A DNA stretch of 10,294 nucleotides, from positions 1 to 10,294 of the forward strand of contig CAMNHD010000033.1 in assembly GCA_946538875.1 (NCBI GenBank), written 5' to 3'. Below, in pieces: positions 1 to 6,309 of the stretch. Source of the stretch: an uncultured Treponema sp. (GTDB lineage Bacteria; Spirochaetota; Spirochaetia; Treponematales; Treponemataceae). The stretch's first letter is position 1; each line of letters begins with the position of its first letter. The notes below the pieces were generated by a model that was not told the origin of the DNA, made no database searches, and saw nothing but the letters and a program-made list of their open reading frames with translations. A program made the position numbers and the translations under genes.

Positions 1-1
1 T

Positions 2-529
2 TTTCCCAGGCCTATTCAGCTTAAACGTCTGCTGCGCGACATGGCGGGGCTTGGTGTTTCTTCCATTCATCTGACTGCAACCGAACTTGGGGAAAAGTCT
101 TATCTGAACTCTGATCTTGCTGAACCAGAGGCATGCAGGAAGATGCTACTGGACGGTATTCAGCAGGCTGGGGGTACTAGTCTGCCTGCGCTGTATGTGC
201 ACAAATCTCTTGAGGAATGCATGGAGGCTGTGGAGGCTGAATGTGGTTCCTCTGGAAAACTGGCGCGGCTTTGCCTGGACAATATCAATCCTGTTTCGGG
301 ACTCAATTCTTATCTGAATATTAATCCGCTTGAGGCTGGTTGCTACTCTGAACTGGGGGCGGCGGTTGCGGCTATTGGTGCGGAGCGCGGCTGGACTGAT
401 TCTGAGCGTGCGCTGTTTGAACGTAAGGGCTATGTGAGGCTCAGCATGGGGTCGCGTATTCTACGGACTGAGACGGCTTCTACTGTGGCGGCGAGCCTTA
501 TTCTGGCCAGTATGGGTGTGTTGGATTAA
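2..529 (+). CDS. rsmE: Ribosomal RNA small subunit methyltransferase E (16S m3U1498), 5' end outside window
   Basis: RsmE is a SPOUT-fold enzyme that uses S-adenosylmethionine to methylate N3 of U1498 in 16S rRNA. The frame is open from the window edge, and 175 residues precede the TAA. The family normally runs to about 240 residues, so the N-terminal part lies upstream; the ATG at 41 is internal, because the reading continues upstream with RPIQLKRLLRDMAGLGVSSI, matching the family's 'K..ELGV..I' segment. The C-terminal trefoil-knot signature is clear: AAIGAERGWTDSERALF, then VRLSMGSRILRTETAS, corresponding to the usual IGPEGG and LG.RILRTETA motifs. The variant IGAERG replaces P by A and the second G by R. 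No terminator is visible after the stop. The next gene is 108 nt downstream and has its own promoter-like sequence. The family assignment is firm; U1498 specificity comes from family knowledge. Confidence 0.9.
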   Translation, partial: FPRPIQLKRLLRDMAGLGVSSIHLTATELGEKSYLNSDLAEPEACRKMLLDGIQQAGGTSLPALYVHKSLEECMEAVEAECGSSGKLARLCLDNINPVSGLNSYLNINPLEAGCYSELGAAVAAIGAERGWTDSERALFERKGYVRLSMGSRILRTETASTVAASLILASMGVLD

Positions 530-582
530 ATTCTGCGTACCGTATAATTTGCACAAAACTGATACTTCTGCCAAAAAATTGA

Positions 583-611
583 ATGACAGGAAATCAATCT
601 AAGGTTATAAT
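583..611 (+). promoter_or_regulatory. Sigma-70-type promoter for the HExxH / secreted protein / rsmG unit
   Basis: The -35 box ATGACA (583-588) and the perfect -10 box TATAAT (606-611) are separated by exactly 17 bp. Transcription would start near 618, just before the ribosome binding site AGGGTGGG (621-628), so the leader would be short. A second, weaker pair (TTGGAT 521-526, TATAAT 543-548, 16-bp spacer) overlaps the rsmE stop codon. Confidence 0.7.
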
Positions 612-637
612 AGAAATAATAGGGTGGGATTAGTATT

Positions 638-1447
638 ATGGACAATGAAAAAATCAAGGAACTGCTTTTAAGCGTCCAGGAATCAGAATTGGAATTCTCA
701 GTGGTAATGACCGGCAAGGAAAGTAAGAGGGTGAATGGTCTGTACAAGCCGGAAACCCGTGAGATTCTGCTGCACAATAAGAATTTCAAGACGGACAACC
801 AGCTGGTCTATACTGCAATTCATGAATATACACATCACCTTATAAACGAAGAACAGATAAAGGCCAACGGCGGCCGTCAGCCTCCTCACCAGGCGCGTTC
901 CCACAACAATTACTTCTGGGCCAAGTTCCATGCCTTGCTGGACATTGCTGAGGAGAAGGGTATTTACAAGATGGACCTTTCTGCCAGCCCAGAACTTGAG
1001 GAACTTACCAAGGAAATCCGCACCAAGTATATTGAGCCTAACGGACATCTAATGCAGGAGTTTGGAAAGAGTCTTATCAAGGCTCATACTCTCTGCGAGG
1101 AAAATAATATCCGTTACGAGGATTATCTGGACAGGGTGCTTCAGCTGCCCCGCTCCACTGCCAAGACTGTCGCAAAGGTGGGTACTCTGCCTGATGAAGA
1201 TGCGGCTCTTGGTTATGACAATATGAAAATTGTAGCAAGTATAAAAAAGCCGGACGAAAGAGCCAAAGCGCAGGATGCCCTTAAGAGTGGAAAGAGTCCT
1301 GACAGCGTTATTGCGATGATGCGTAAAAAGGCTCAGAATGCTGACCCTCGTTCCAAACTGGAAAAAGAACGTGATCGCTTGACTAAGACAATCAGCGAAT
1401 TGACCCACCGACTTGAATTTGTGGAGGAAAGCCTTGCAAGTTTGTAG
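638..1447 (+). CDS. Putative HExxH zinc metalloprotease, cytoplasmic, with C-terminal coiled coil
   Basis: This 269-residue protein has no signal peptide or membrane segment. Residues 58-68 contain YTAIHEYTHHL, with HEYTH at 62-66: the zinc-binding and catalytic HExxH of zincin peptidases. A following S-H-N-N-Y-F-W stretch (H89) is a plausible third zinc ligand, reminiscent of the H..FW pattern in SprT-like and other gluzincin proteins. Residues 155-232 (including LPRSTAKTVAKVGTLP and LGYDNMKIVASIKKPDERAKA) resemble the helical DNA-binding part of ParB-like proteins; this is a guess from pattern. Residues about 237-267 are charged heptads (KLEKERDRLTKTISELTHRL), probably a coiled coil. The ATG is preceded by AGGGTGGG at good spacing and by a strong promoter match. 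The gene's 3' end carries the start and ribosome binding site of the next gene. The metal site is convincing; substrate and role are unknown. Confidence 0.75.
   Translation: MDNEKIKELLLSVQESELEFSVVMTGKESKRVNGLYKPETREILLHNKNFKTDNQLVYTAIHEYTHHLINEEQIKANGGRQPPHQARSHNNYFWAKFHALLDIAEEKGIYKMDLSASPELEELTKEIRTKYIEPNGHLMQEFGKSLIKAHTLCEENNIRYEDYLDRVLQLPRSTAKTVAKVGTLPDEDAALGYDNMKIVASIKKPDERAKAQDALKSGKSPDSVIAMMRKKAQNADPRSKLEKERDRLTKTISELTHRLEFVEESLASL
1423..1436 (+). promoter_or_regulatory. Internal ribosome binding site and TTG start of the secreted-protein gene
   Basis: GGAGGA (1423-1428) lies five bases before a TTG (1434-1436), inside the last codons of the HExxH gene. This spacing is the reason for choosing TTG 1434 over the in-frame TTG at 1413 or the ATG at 1470. 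The later ATG would remove most of the signal peptide. Confidence 0.7.
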
Positions 1448-2357
1448 AACTTTTTTATTGGTATCACTTATGTCTATCGCGTCTGCTGCTCTTTTTGCAC
1501 AGCAGGGGCATTCCGGCGGAGGCGCAAGAAGCGGCTCTCCTTCGGTCTCGGGACCATCTTCGCCAAGTATGCCAACTATCACGTCTCCTACAATCGGGAG
1601 CGGTTACTACATGCCAGGCAACGTGGCAAATCCTGCTTATACCAGGAAGTCTTCTCAGCAGAAGCGTCCGGAAGCGGGTAAAACTGATTCTTCTGAAAAG
1701 AAGACATCTGTGGTTCAGAAAAAGCCTGTGCTTTCTGCGGGAAATCTTACTGCTGGCGACCTTCAGGCTCTTAGTAGAACTGGAATGCTTGGACCGCTTG
1801 GTTCGATTCTGGGAAACACCGAGGCTCTTGTTCCTGAATCTTCCAGAACTGACGAGATGCTGCAGCAGGTGTTGACTCAGATTGAGGAACTTAAGGCGCA
1901 GAATGTTTCCAGAGCACAGGAATCTTCTGCTGTGCAGCAGAGTGTACCGGTGCAGGTGGATGTTCAGGCTCAAGTTCCGGTTCGGAGCAACAATCCTCAT
2001 TTAATCCGTTTTGTTGTGAACGGTTACAATATTCTCCAGACATGCCGGACCATCTACATTTCCGATGTGCAGAATGACGGCACTTTTCTTGTGACAGGCG
2101 ACAGGCGTTACGAAAGTGACGGAAAGGCCAGGACTGAAACATTCCACATTTTGTTCAGGACTGCGGCAACAACCACAAGCCTTCAGAATTATACGGCGGC
2201 TGCTGCGGTGACACAGGATTCCACAAACCAGTATTCTTTCCTGTATCAGCTTGCACAGAGGGATAATCTTCAGGCACAGCGGACTGGTAATCTTATTGCC
2301 ATGAGGACTACTGACCCTGACTGGAAGCTTGAGCTTCTTATTGATTTGGGCGAATAA
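1434..2357 (+). CDS. Secreted protein of unknown function with Ser/Gly-rich linker
   Basis: I do not recognise this family. Starting at TTG 1434 the protein has 307 residues. It opens with a short n-region containing R5, a hydrophobic core (TFLLVSLMSIASAALFA) and a likely signal peptidase I site near A22-Q23. No lipobox cysteine is seen at the cleavage site. A Ser/Gly/Pro-rich low-complexity region follows (about residues 25-80), then a helical section including TDEMLQQVLTQIEELKAQN and a Val/Gln-rich stretch. The C-terminal domain of about 120 residues (from NPHLIRFVVNGYNILQTCRTIYISD to the end) looks folded and beta-rich, with alternating hydrophobic strands. The protein is probably exported to the periplasm or outer membrane. 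The gene overlaps the HExxH gene by 14 nt and ends one base before rsmG, so the three are almost certainly one transcript. Function cannot be inferred beyond export. Confidence 0.75.
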   Translation: MQVCRTFLLVSLMSIASAALFAQQGHSGGGARSGSPSVSGPSSPSMPTITSPTIGSGYYMPGNVANPAYTRKSSQQKRPEAGKTDSSEKKTSVVQKKPVLSAGNLTAGDLQALSRTGMLGPLGSILGNTEALVPESSRTDEMLQQVLTQIEELKAQNVSRAQESSAVQQSVPVQVDVQAQVPVRSNNPHLIRFVVNGYNILQTCRTIYISDVQNDGTFLVTGDRRYESDGKARTETFHILFRTAATTTSLQNYTAAAAVTQDSTNQYSFLYQLAQRDNLQAQRTGNLIAMRTTDPDWKLELLIDLGE

Positions 2358-2358
2358 G

Positions 2359-3021
2359 ATGACACAGAAACTTACTGACGGACTTAAGAGGCTTGGCATT
2401 GAATTGTTTGGTGCCCAGCTTGACGCGCTGCAGGTCTACATGGACTCCGTGATGGAATGCAACAAGACTTACAATCTGATGAAGGCCGAGAACGAGGATG
2501 AACTGGCGGTGAACCATCTGCTGGATTCTCTGGCGGCGTACGGGACGATTGCGGATCTTGTTGAAAAGCGTAAGAAGAGTACGGGGTTGGAAAGTCTTAC
2601 GATAGGCGACATTGGTAGCGGAGGTGGTTGTCCGGGTATACCTCTTGCGGTGGCGTTTCCAAACGAACACTTTGTGCTGCTGGAGCGTATGGAAAGAAGG
2701 TGTGTTTTCCTTGAATCCACGGTCAGGGCCATGGGACTTGCGAATGTTGAGGTGCACTGCATTCAGGCTGACAAAGAGGAAAGGGAAGTGTTTGACCTTG
2801 AGGTGTTCAGGGCGTTCCATCCCTTTGACCATAAGATTGCCGGACTGCTTTTGGGAATGTTGAAGAAGGGTGGCTTTATTGCCGCATACAAGGCACGTGC
2901 TGAAAAAATTGCGGCGGAGATGGAACTTGTTAAGAAAGAGATACCGCAGTACCGGGTTGTACCGCTGACGGTCCCGTTTTTGGAAGACCATGAGCGGAAT
3001 CTTGTTACGGTAAAGAAATGA
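2359..3021 (+). CDS. rsmG: 16S rRNA (guanine-N7) methyltransferase G
   Basis: RsmG (GidB) uses S-adenosylmethionine to methylate N7 of G527 in the 530 loop of 16S rRNA; in several bacteria its loss gives low-level streptomycin resistance. The 220-residue length is normal for the family. Motif I is clear: IGDIGSGGGCPGIPLAVAFP (the SAM-binding DxGSGxGxPGIPLA), followed by a strand ending in an acidic residue (FVLLERMERRCVFLE), then FDLEVFRAFHPF for the conserved SRA/RAF segment and a late GGFIAAYKAR strand. The N-terminal YNLMKAENEDELAVNHLLDSL corresponds to the family's 'NLT....E....H..DSL'. ATG 2359 is chosen because it begins one base after the upstream stop and gives a normal N-terminus. 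No good Shine-Dalgarno precedes it, so translation is probably coupled to the gene before. A terminator follows immediately. Confidence 0.93.
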   Translation: MTQKLTDGLKRLGIELFGAQLDALQVYMDSVMECNKTYNLMKAENEDELAVNHLLDSLAAYGTIADLVEKRKKSTGLESLTIGDIGSGGGCPGIPLAVAFPNEHFVLLERMERRCVFLESTVRAMGLANVEVHCIQADKEEREVFDLEVFRAFHPFDHKIAGLLLGMLKKGGFIAAYKARAEKIAAEMELVKKEIPQYRVVPLTVPFLEDHERNLVTVKK

Positions 3022-3030
3022 TTTTAATGG

Positions 3031-3073
3031 GGCCGGAACCCTTGGTAGTCAGGGAAGTCCGGCCGTTTTTTTT
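3031..3073 (+). terminator. Rho-independent terminator after rsmG
   Basis: GGCCGGA (3031-3037) pairs with TCCGGCC (3058-3064), and CCCT (3039-3042) can pair with AGGG (3051-3054) inside. G and eight Ts (3066-3073) follow. The T-tract lies on the plus side, so it mainly serves rsmG. It sits directly against the stop codon of the convergent TPR gene. On the minus strand the same stem is followed only by CCATTAAAAT, so termination there would be weak. Confidence 0.85.
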
Positions 3074-4427
3074 ATGATATCTGTTTAAGAATCTTGGAGA
3101 GTTGGGTCTTTTCGATAAGGTCAAGCGGGCGGCCTTCGGTGTACTTGTGGGCTTCTTCCGAGAAGGTGCCGGCGCAGATGCAGTAGCCGCGGTCTGCCTT
3201 TACGTCATGCATGTGACCGTGGAAATCTCTTACGTAAAGCTCGCCTGCCGAACCTGTCGTGCGGAAGAACCTGAACAGTTCCACATCCTCGAACTTGGCA
3301 CTGTCCACTTCGGCAAGAATGTCTGTGAAAGAAGGTGCAACCTGTATGTCCAGGATTTTTACCTGGGCCTGCTTGTACATGACATTCAGGAATTTTCGGC
3401 AGAGCGAGACAAAGTCAGATGAGCCGGAAGAAAGGTATACCTGGAGGTTGGTGTTCTGGCTGAGTTCCTGATAGCGGTTGTATAGGGCGTTCACGTCTTT
3501 GTATGAAGAATTCAGGGAGCGTATCTGGTTGAGAAGGGCAAGTCCCTTGCCAAACTGATTCTGTGAGAAGTAACACTGTGCATACCGGTACTGTAGCTCA
3601 AGAAGTATGTCTGTAGGGGTATTCTCGTGGCGGAGACCAATCTCAAAGTCCTGCATGGCTGTGGTAAAGTCACCGATGCTTGTGTGGTACAAACCTGCTT
3701 CAAGGCATGACTTGGCTCCATAGACGGGATCGGCGCGCAGGTGCATGAACACTTTTATGGCTTTGTCTCCGTGGCCTTCCTGGGTCATGGCGTCTGCCAT
3801 ATCATAGAGAGCTTCTTTGTTTGAAGGGTCTTCTGTAAGCGCGCGCTTAAAGCAGGGGAGGCAGTCGCGGTAGTGGTGTCCGTGGTAGTAGCTTTGACCC
3901 AGCAGCAGATAGATTCCCTCTGCCTCAGGGTTTGCAAGAAGGGCTTTCTTTAGACAGGGGACAGCCTTGTCATACTGCTTGTCCTTGAAGAAGGCCTGTC
4001 CCACATAGTAGTTTACTTCGTAGTCATGGGGATCTTTTTTATAGGCTATACCCAGTGCGGAAAGCGCTTCGGGGAGTTTGTCCAGGTTGAGTGCGCAGAT
4101 GCCGCAGCGCAGAGGTACATGGAATGCGTCTATGTTGCTGCCTGTTCCTGCCAGGCGGACCAATTGTTCGTAGATAGGATATGCTTTGTCCCAAACCTGG
4201 CTGGTGTAGTAGACATTTCCCAACTGGGTAAGGGCTTCGGGATCATGGGGATTCTTTTCAAGTCTTTTGGTGGCATCCCGGATAATCTGAGCAGAGTTCT
4301 TTGTGCGGTTCAGGCCGAGCTTTGACTTTCCGCCGGACTTGCCCCTCTTGCCGAAAATTGCAAGGAGTATGCCGACTACGGCCAAAATTGCTACGGCTGC
4401 TATAACATAGGAAAAGGCGTTGTCCAT
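3072..4427 (-). CDS. Membrane-anchored TPR protein with C-terminal Mrr-like (apparently inactive) domain
   Basis: The protein has 451 residues. Residues 5-25 form one transmembrane helix followed by a basic stretch (GKRGKSGGKSK), so the rest should face the cytoplasm. TPR repeats span about residues 50-325; clear units include DPEALTQLGNVYY (62-74), HDYEVNYYVGQAFFKDKQYDKAVPCLKKAL (134-163), the unit starting EGIYLLLGQSYY (170-181) and SNKEALYDMADAM. From about 334 the protein changes character: YVRDFHGHMHDVKADRGYCI (398-417), then SEEAHKYTEGRPLDLIEKTQL, resembles the second half of Mrr-type restriction endonuclease domains (VR.F.G...... A..G.F.T...FT.EA..YA....I.LIDG..L). The strand that should carry the catalytic QxK reads LFRFFR, and no clear acidic active site is seen. 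Architecture resembles treponemal TP0095-type proteins. A ribosome binding site AAGGA (4435-4439) precedes the ATG. Its role is probably scaffolding or regulation; partners are unknown. Confidence 0.85.
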   Translation of the reverse strand: MDNAFSYVIAAVAILAVVGILLAIFGKRGKSGGKSKLGLNRTKNSAQIIRDATKRLEKNPHDPEALTQLGNVYYTSQVWDKAYPIYEQLVRLAGTGSNIDAFHVPLRCGICALNLDKLPEALSALGIAYKKDPHDYEVNYYVGQAFFKDKQYDKAVPCLKKALLANPEAEGIYLLLGQSYYHGHHYRDCLPCFKRALTEDPSNKEALYDMADAMTQEGHGDKAIKVFMHLRADPVYGAKSCLEAGLYHTSIGDFTTAMQDFEIGLRHENTPTDILLELQYRYAQCYFSQNQFGKGLALLNQIRSLNSSYKDVNALYNRYQELSQNTNLQVYLSSGSSDFVSLCRKFLNVMYKQAQVKILDIQVAPSFTDILAEVDSAKFEDVELFRFFRTTGSAGELYVRDFHGHMHDVKADRGYCICAGTFSEEAHKYTEGRPLDLIEKTQLSKILKQIS

Positions 4428-4468
4428 AAAGCAGTCCTTATTGTCATAAGATTACAATTACCCTAAAA

Positions 4469-4495
4469 TTATCGGCATTTCCTACGATGGAATTA
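4469..4495 (-). promoter_or_regulatory. Sigma-28 (FliA)-type promoter upstream of the TPR gene
   Basis: Read on the minus strand, GCCGATAA (4469-4476) matches all eight bases of the FliA -10 consensus. TAAT (4492-4495) lies 15 bp upstream against the consensus TAAA. Transcription would begin near 4462, about 35 nt before the TPR start codon. I see no comparable sigma-70 pair here. The exact -10 and correct spacing make this more than background, but FliA presence cannot be checked in this window. Confidence 0.6.
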
Positions 4496-4535
4496 AGGGC
4501 AAGTGAAAAACTTGGAGCAGCAGGTTAAACACGTA

Positions 4536-4556
4536 CCGGCCCCTGTTTGGGACCGG
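4536..4556 (-). terminator. Probable terminator hairpin after the aminotransferase gene
   Basis: On the minus strand, CCGGTCCC and GGGGCCGG form an eight-pair stem (one T-G wobble) around a five-base loop, starting nine bases after the aminotransferase stop. What follows is TACGTGTTT, a poor T-tract, so termination may be partial or Rho-assisted. Confidence 0.5.
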
Positions 4557-4565
4557 CAGTCAGAT

Positions 4566-5732
4566 TCAGCGGTGTTCCTGAACGAACTGGGCGATTCTGT
4601 CCAGTGCTGTTTTGATTTTTTCTATAGATGTGGCGTAACAGCAGCGGATATGTCCTGCTCCGGCACTACCGAAAGCGGTACCAGGAACTACAGCCACATT
4701 GTGTTTCTGGAACAGTTCTGTGGCAAAGTCTTCTGCGCTCATACCTGTGGAACTGATGTCGGGGAACATATAGAAGGCTCCGGTCGGTTCTGGAACAGGC
4801 AGTCCCATATCCGTGAAGGCCTTGTACATAAGGTTGCGGCGCTGCTGGTAAGAGACACGCATCCTTTCAACTTCGCTCCATCCACTCTTAAGTCCTTCCA
4901 GGGCTGCATACTGGCTCATTATAGGGGCACAGATTGTGTTGTACTGGTGAAGTTTTACGATTTGCGCCATAAGGTCTTCCGGGGCGGCGATGTAACCGAT
5001 TCTCCAACCGGTCATGGCAAAACTCTTGCTGAAGCCGTTGAGGATTATGGTATAGTCCTTCATTCCGGGGAAGGCACCGATTGAGTAGTGCTTGGAACCA
5101 TCGTAGACAAGCTCGCAGTAGATTTCGTCCGCAATTGCCCAGATTTGCTTCTTTACGCAGATAGCCGCAATCTTTTCAAGTTCTGCCTTTGGTATCATTG
5201 TGCCTGTCGGGTTTGACGGTGAGCAGAACATGATTGCCTTTGTCTTTGGCGTGATGAGTTTTTCAAACTGTTCGGCAGTGGGGTAGAAACCGTTGACACT
5301 TGTGTCAAGGCGCACTACTTTTGCGCCGCAAAGATGGGCCAGTGGTACGTAGTTCACATAGCATGGTTCGCAGACAATAAGTTCGTCGCCGGGGTTCAGG
5401 ATGGCGCGGAGGGCAGCATCGACACCTTCGGAGGCTCCTACGGTGACAAGGATTTCCTTGCGCGGATTGTAGTAGCAGTTGTAACGTTCCATGTAACGGG
5501 CGATTTCTTCGCGGAGTTCAAGAAGACCCCAGTTGCTGGTGTAGCTTGTGTGTCCCTGTTCTATGTGGTAAAAGGCCTCTTCGCGCATAATCCAGGGTGT
5601 TGGAAAATCAGGCTCACCTACTGAAAGGGAGATTACGTCATCATGTCCAATCAGCATCTCAAAAAATTTACGGATACCGCTTGGCGGGGTTTCCACCATT
5701 GCGCGGCTGAATCTATCTTCACGGGTATTCAT
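4566..5732 (-). CDS. PLP-dependent class I/II aminotransferase
   Basis: The protein has 388 residues, full length for fold-type I aminotransferases of the AspC/PatA/MalY-like group. It moves an amino group between an amino acid and a 2-oxo acid using pyridoxal phosphate. Visible landmarks in order: SLSVGEPDFPTP (35-46), the YTSNWGLLELREEIA segment (64-78) near the substrate entrance, VTVGASEGVD (97-105) holding the phosphate, SPSNPTG (171-177) with N174, ADEIY (201-205) with D202 contacting the pyridine nitrogen, GFSKSFAMTGWRIGY (233-247) with K236 as the Schiff-base lysine, and HIRCCYA with R363 for the substrate carboxylate. Nothing essential is missing. The ATG shares one base with the stop of the upstream Lrp-type gene (TGATG), with AAGGAG (5743-5748) ten bases upstream, so the two genes are translationally coupled. 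Substrate is uncertain: aspartate, aromatic or branched-chain amino acids are all possible. Confidence 0.92.
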   Translation of the reverse strand: MNTREDRFSRAMVETPPSGIRKFFEMLIGHDDVISLSVGEPDFPTPWIMREEAFYHIEQGHTSYTSNWGLLELREEIARYMERYNCYYNPRKEILVTVGASEGVDAALRAILNPGDELIVCEPCYVNYVPLAHLCGAKVVRLDTSVNGFYPTAEQFEKLITPKTKAIMFCSPSNPTGTMIPKAELEKIAAICVKKQIWAIADEIYCELVYDGSKHYSIGAFPGMKDYTIILNGFSKSFAMTGWRIGYIAAPEDLMAQIVKLHQYNTICAPIMSQYAALEGLKSGWSEVERMRVSYQQRRNLMYKAFTDMGLPVPEPTGAFYMFPDISSTGMSAEDFATELFQKHNVAVVPGTAFGSAGAGHIRCCYATSIEKIKTALDRIAQFVQEHR

Positions 5733-6226
5733 CAGGCTGTAACTCCTTCACGGCTGTCTGTACGTTCTTGAATATATACAATGTCGTTTTCTTTATAGGT
5801 CTTGAGGAAAAAGTGGGTTTTGGTGGAGCGGACGCCGGCAAGTGTACTGAGCTTGCGTGCGACGAAAAGCGCAACGTCCTGCAGAGTGTCGCCTTCTATG
5901 ACTACTTTGAGGTCATAACCACCGCTCATCAGGTAAAGGGATTTTACCTGTGGAAAACGGTAGATGCGGTCGGCAATTCCGTCGAAGCCGTGTTCGCGTT
6001 CAGGGGTGACTTGGATTTCTATCTCTGCGCGGACTTTTTCTTTTGCACCAGTGTCTTTTTCTGGATTTATGATGGCGGCGTACTTCATGATTACACCGTC
6101 GTTTTCAAGCTGCTGGATTATAGAGTTTACCTCTGCCACAGACTTTTTAGTCATGGCAGAGATATCTTCCACAGAAATACGGGCGTTGTCCCGCAGTAAG
6201 TTCAAGATTTCTTCCGAAGCGTCCAT
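5732..6226 (-). CDS. Lrp/AsnC-family transcriptional regulator
   Basis: The protein has 164 residues, typical of the family. Residues about 4-50 form the AsnC-type winged helix-turn-helix (ILNLLRDNARISVEDISAMTKKSVAEVNSIIQQLENDGVI), and residues about 65-143 the RAM ligand-binding and oligomerisation domain, with the usual GGYDLKVVI strand (102-110). Such proteins sense amino acids and often control neighbouring amino acid genes and themselves. The start ATG at 6226 is chosen because AAAGAGG (6234-6240) lies seven bases upstream and the protein then begins with the HTH. An in-frame ATG at 6268 would add a basic tail unlike the family and would lie upstream of the predicted -10 box. It is the first gene of a pair with the coupled aminotransferase. 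An inverted repeat between promoter and start codon suggests autoregulation. Confidence 0.9.
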   Translation of the reverse strand: MDASEEILNLLRDNARISVEDISAMTKKSVAEVNSIIQQLENDGVIMKYAAIINPEKDTGAKEKVRAEIEIQVTPEREHGFDGIADRIYRFPQVKSLYLMSGGYDLKVVIEGDTLQDVALFVARKLSTLAGVRSTKTHFFLKTYKENDIVYIQERTDSREGVTA

Positions 6227-6228
6227 GA

Positions 6229-6257
6229 TAGAACCTCTTTGCTTAAGTTTGGTTCTA
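6229..6257. promoter_or_regulatory. Inverted repeat in the Lrp-gene leader, candidate operator or RNA hairpin
   Basis: TAGAACC (6229-6235) and GGTTCTA (6251-6257) are perfect 7-bp inverted copies with start-to-start spacing of 22 bp, about two helical turns. One arm touches the -10 box and the other overlaps the ribosome binding site of the Lrp-type gene. This placement suits an operator for the regulator itself, or a leader hairpin that hides the ribosome binding site. No experimental support is available. Confidence 0.5.
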
Positions 6258-6285
6258 CCATACTGCATTTTCGGGAATTTTACAA
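6257..6285 (-). promoter_or_regulatory. Promoter of the Lrp-type regulator / aminotransferase pair
   Basis: Read on the minus strand, TTGTAA (6280-6285) and TATGGT (6257-6262) are separated by 17 bp. Transcription would start near 6250, about 25 nt before the start codon. The pair lies in the 83-nt gap after the chemoreceptor gene, in which I see no terminator, so read-through from the chemoreceptor is possible. Confidence 0.5.
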
Positions 6286-6309
6286 CAGGGACAGCACACC
6301 GCAGTTTTC

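Noticed and set aside
1049..2000. Minus-strand open frames opposite the HExxH and secreted-protein genes
   Set aside because: The plus-strand genes have promoter, ribosome binding sites, signal peptide and motifs; the antisense products are Ser/Arg/Leu-rich with no domain.
2329..2358. Upstream TTG start that would lengthen RsmG by ten residues
   Set aside because: The extension overlaps the secreted-protein gene and adds residues not found in the family; the ATG at 2359 is one base after the stop and fits coupling.
4437..4450. CTTAT-TGTC-ATAAG palindrome beside the TPR gene ribosome binding site
   Set aside because: It is a five-pair AT-rich stem that would be unstable in RNA; nothing else supports a regulatory role.
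4503..5084. Long plus-strand open frame (193 codons) opposite the aminotransferase gene
   Set aside because: It is antisense to a clear PLP aminotransferase, has no recognisable protein features, and its openness follows from the codon use of the real gene.
5768..6199. Plus-strand open frame (143 codons) opposite the Lrp-type gene
   Set aside because: It is fully antisense to a well-supported regulator with HTH and RAM motifs; its composition is Phe/Val/Gly-rich, as expected of a shadow.
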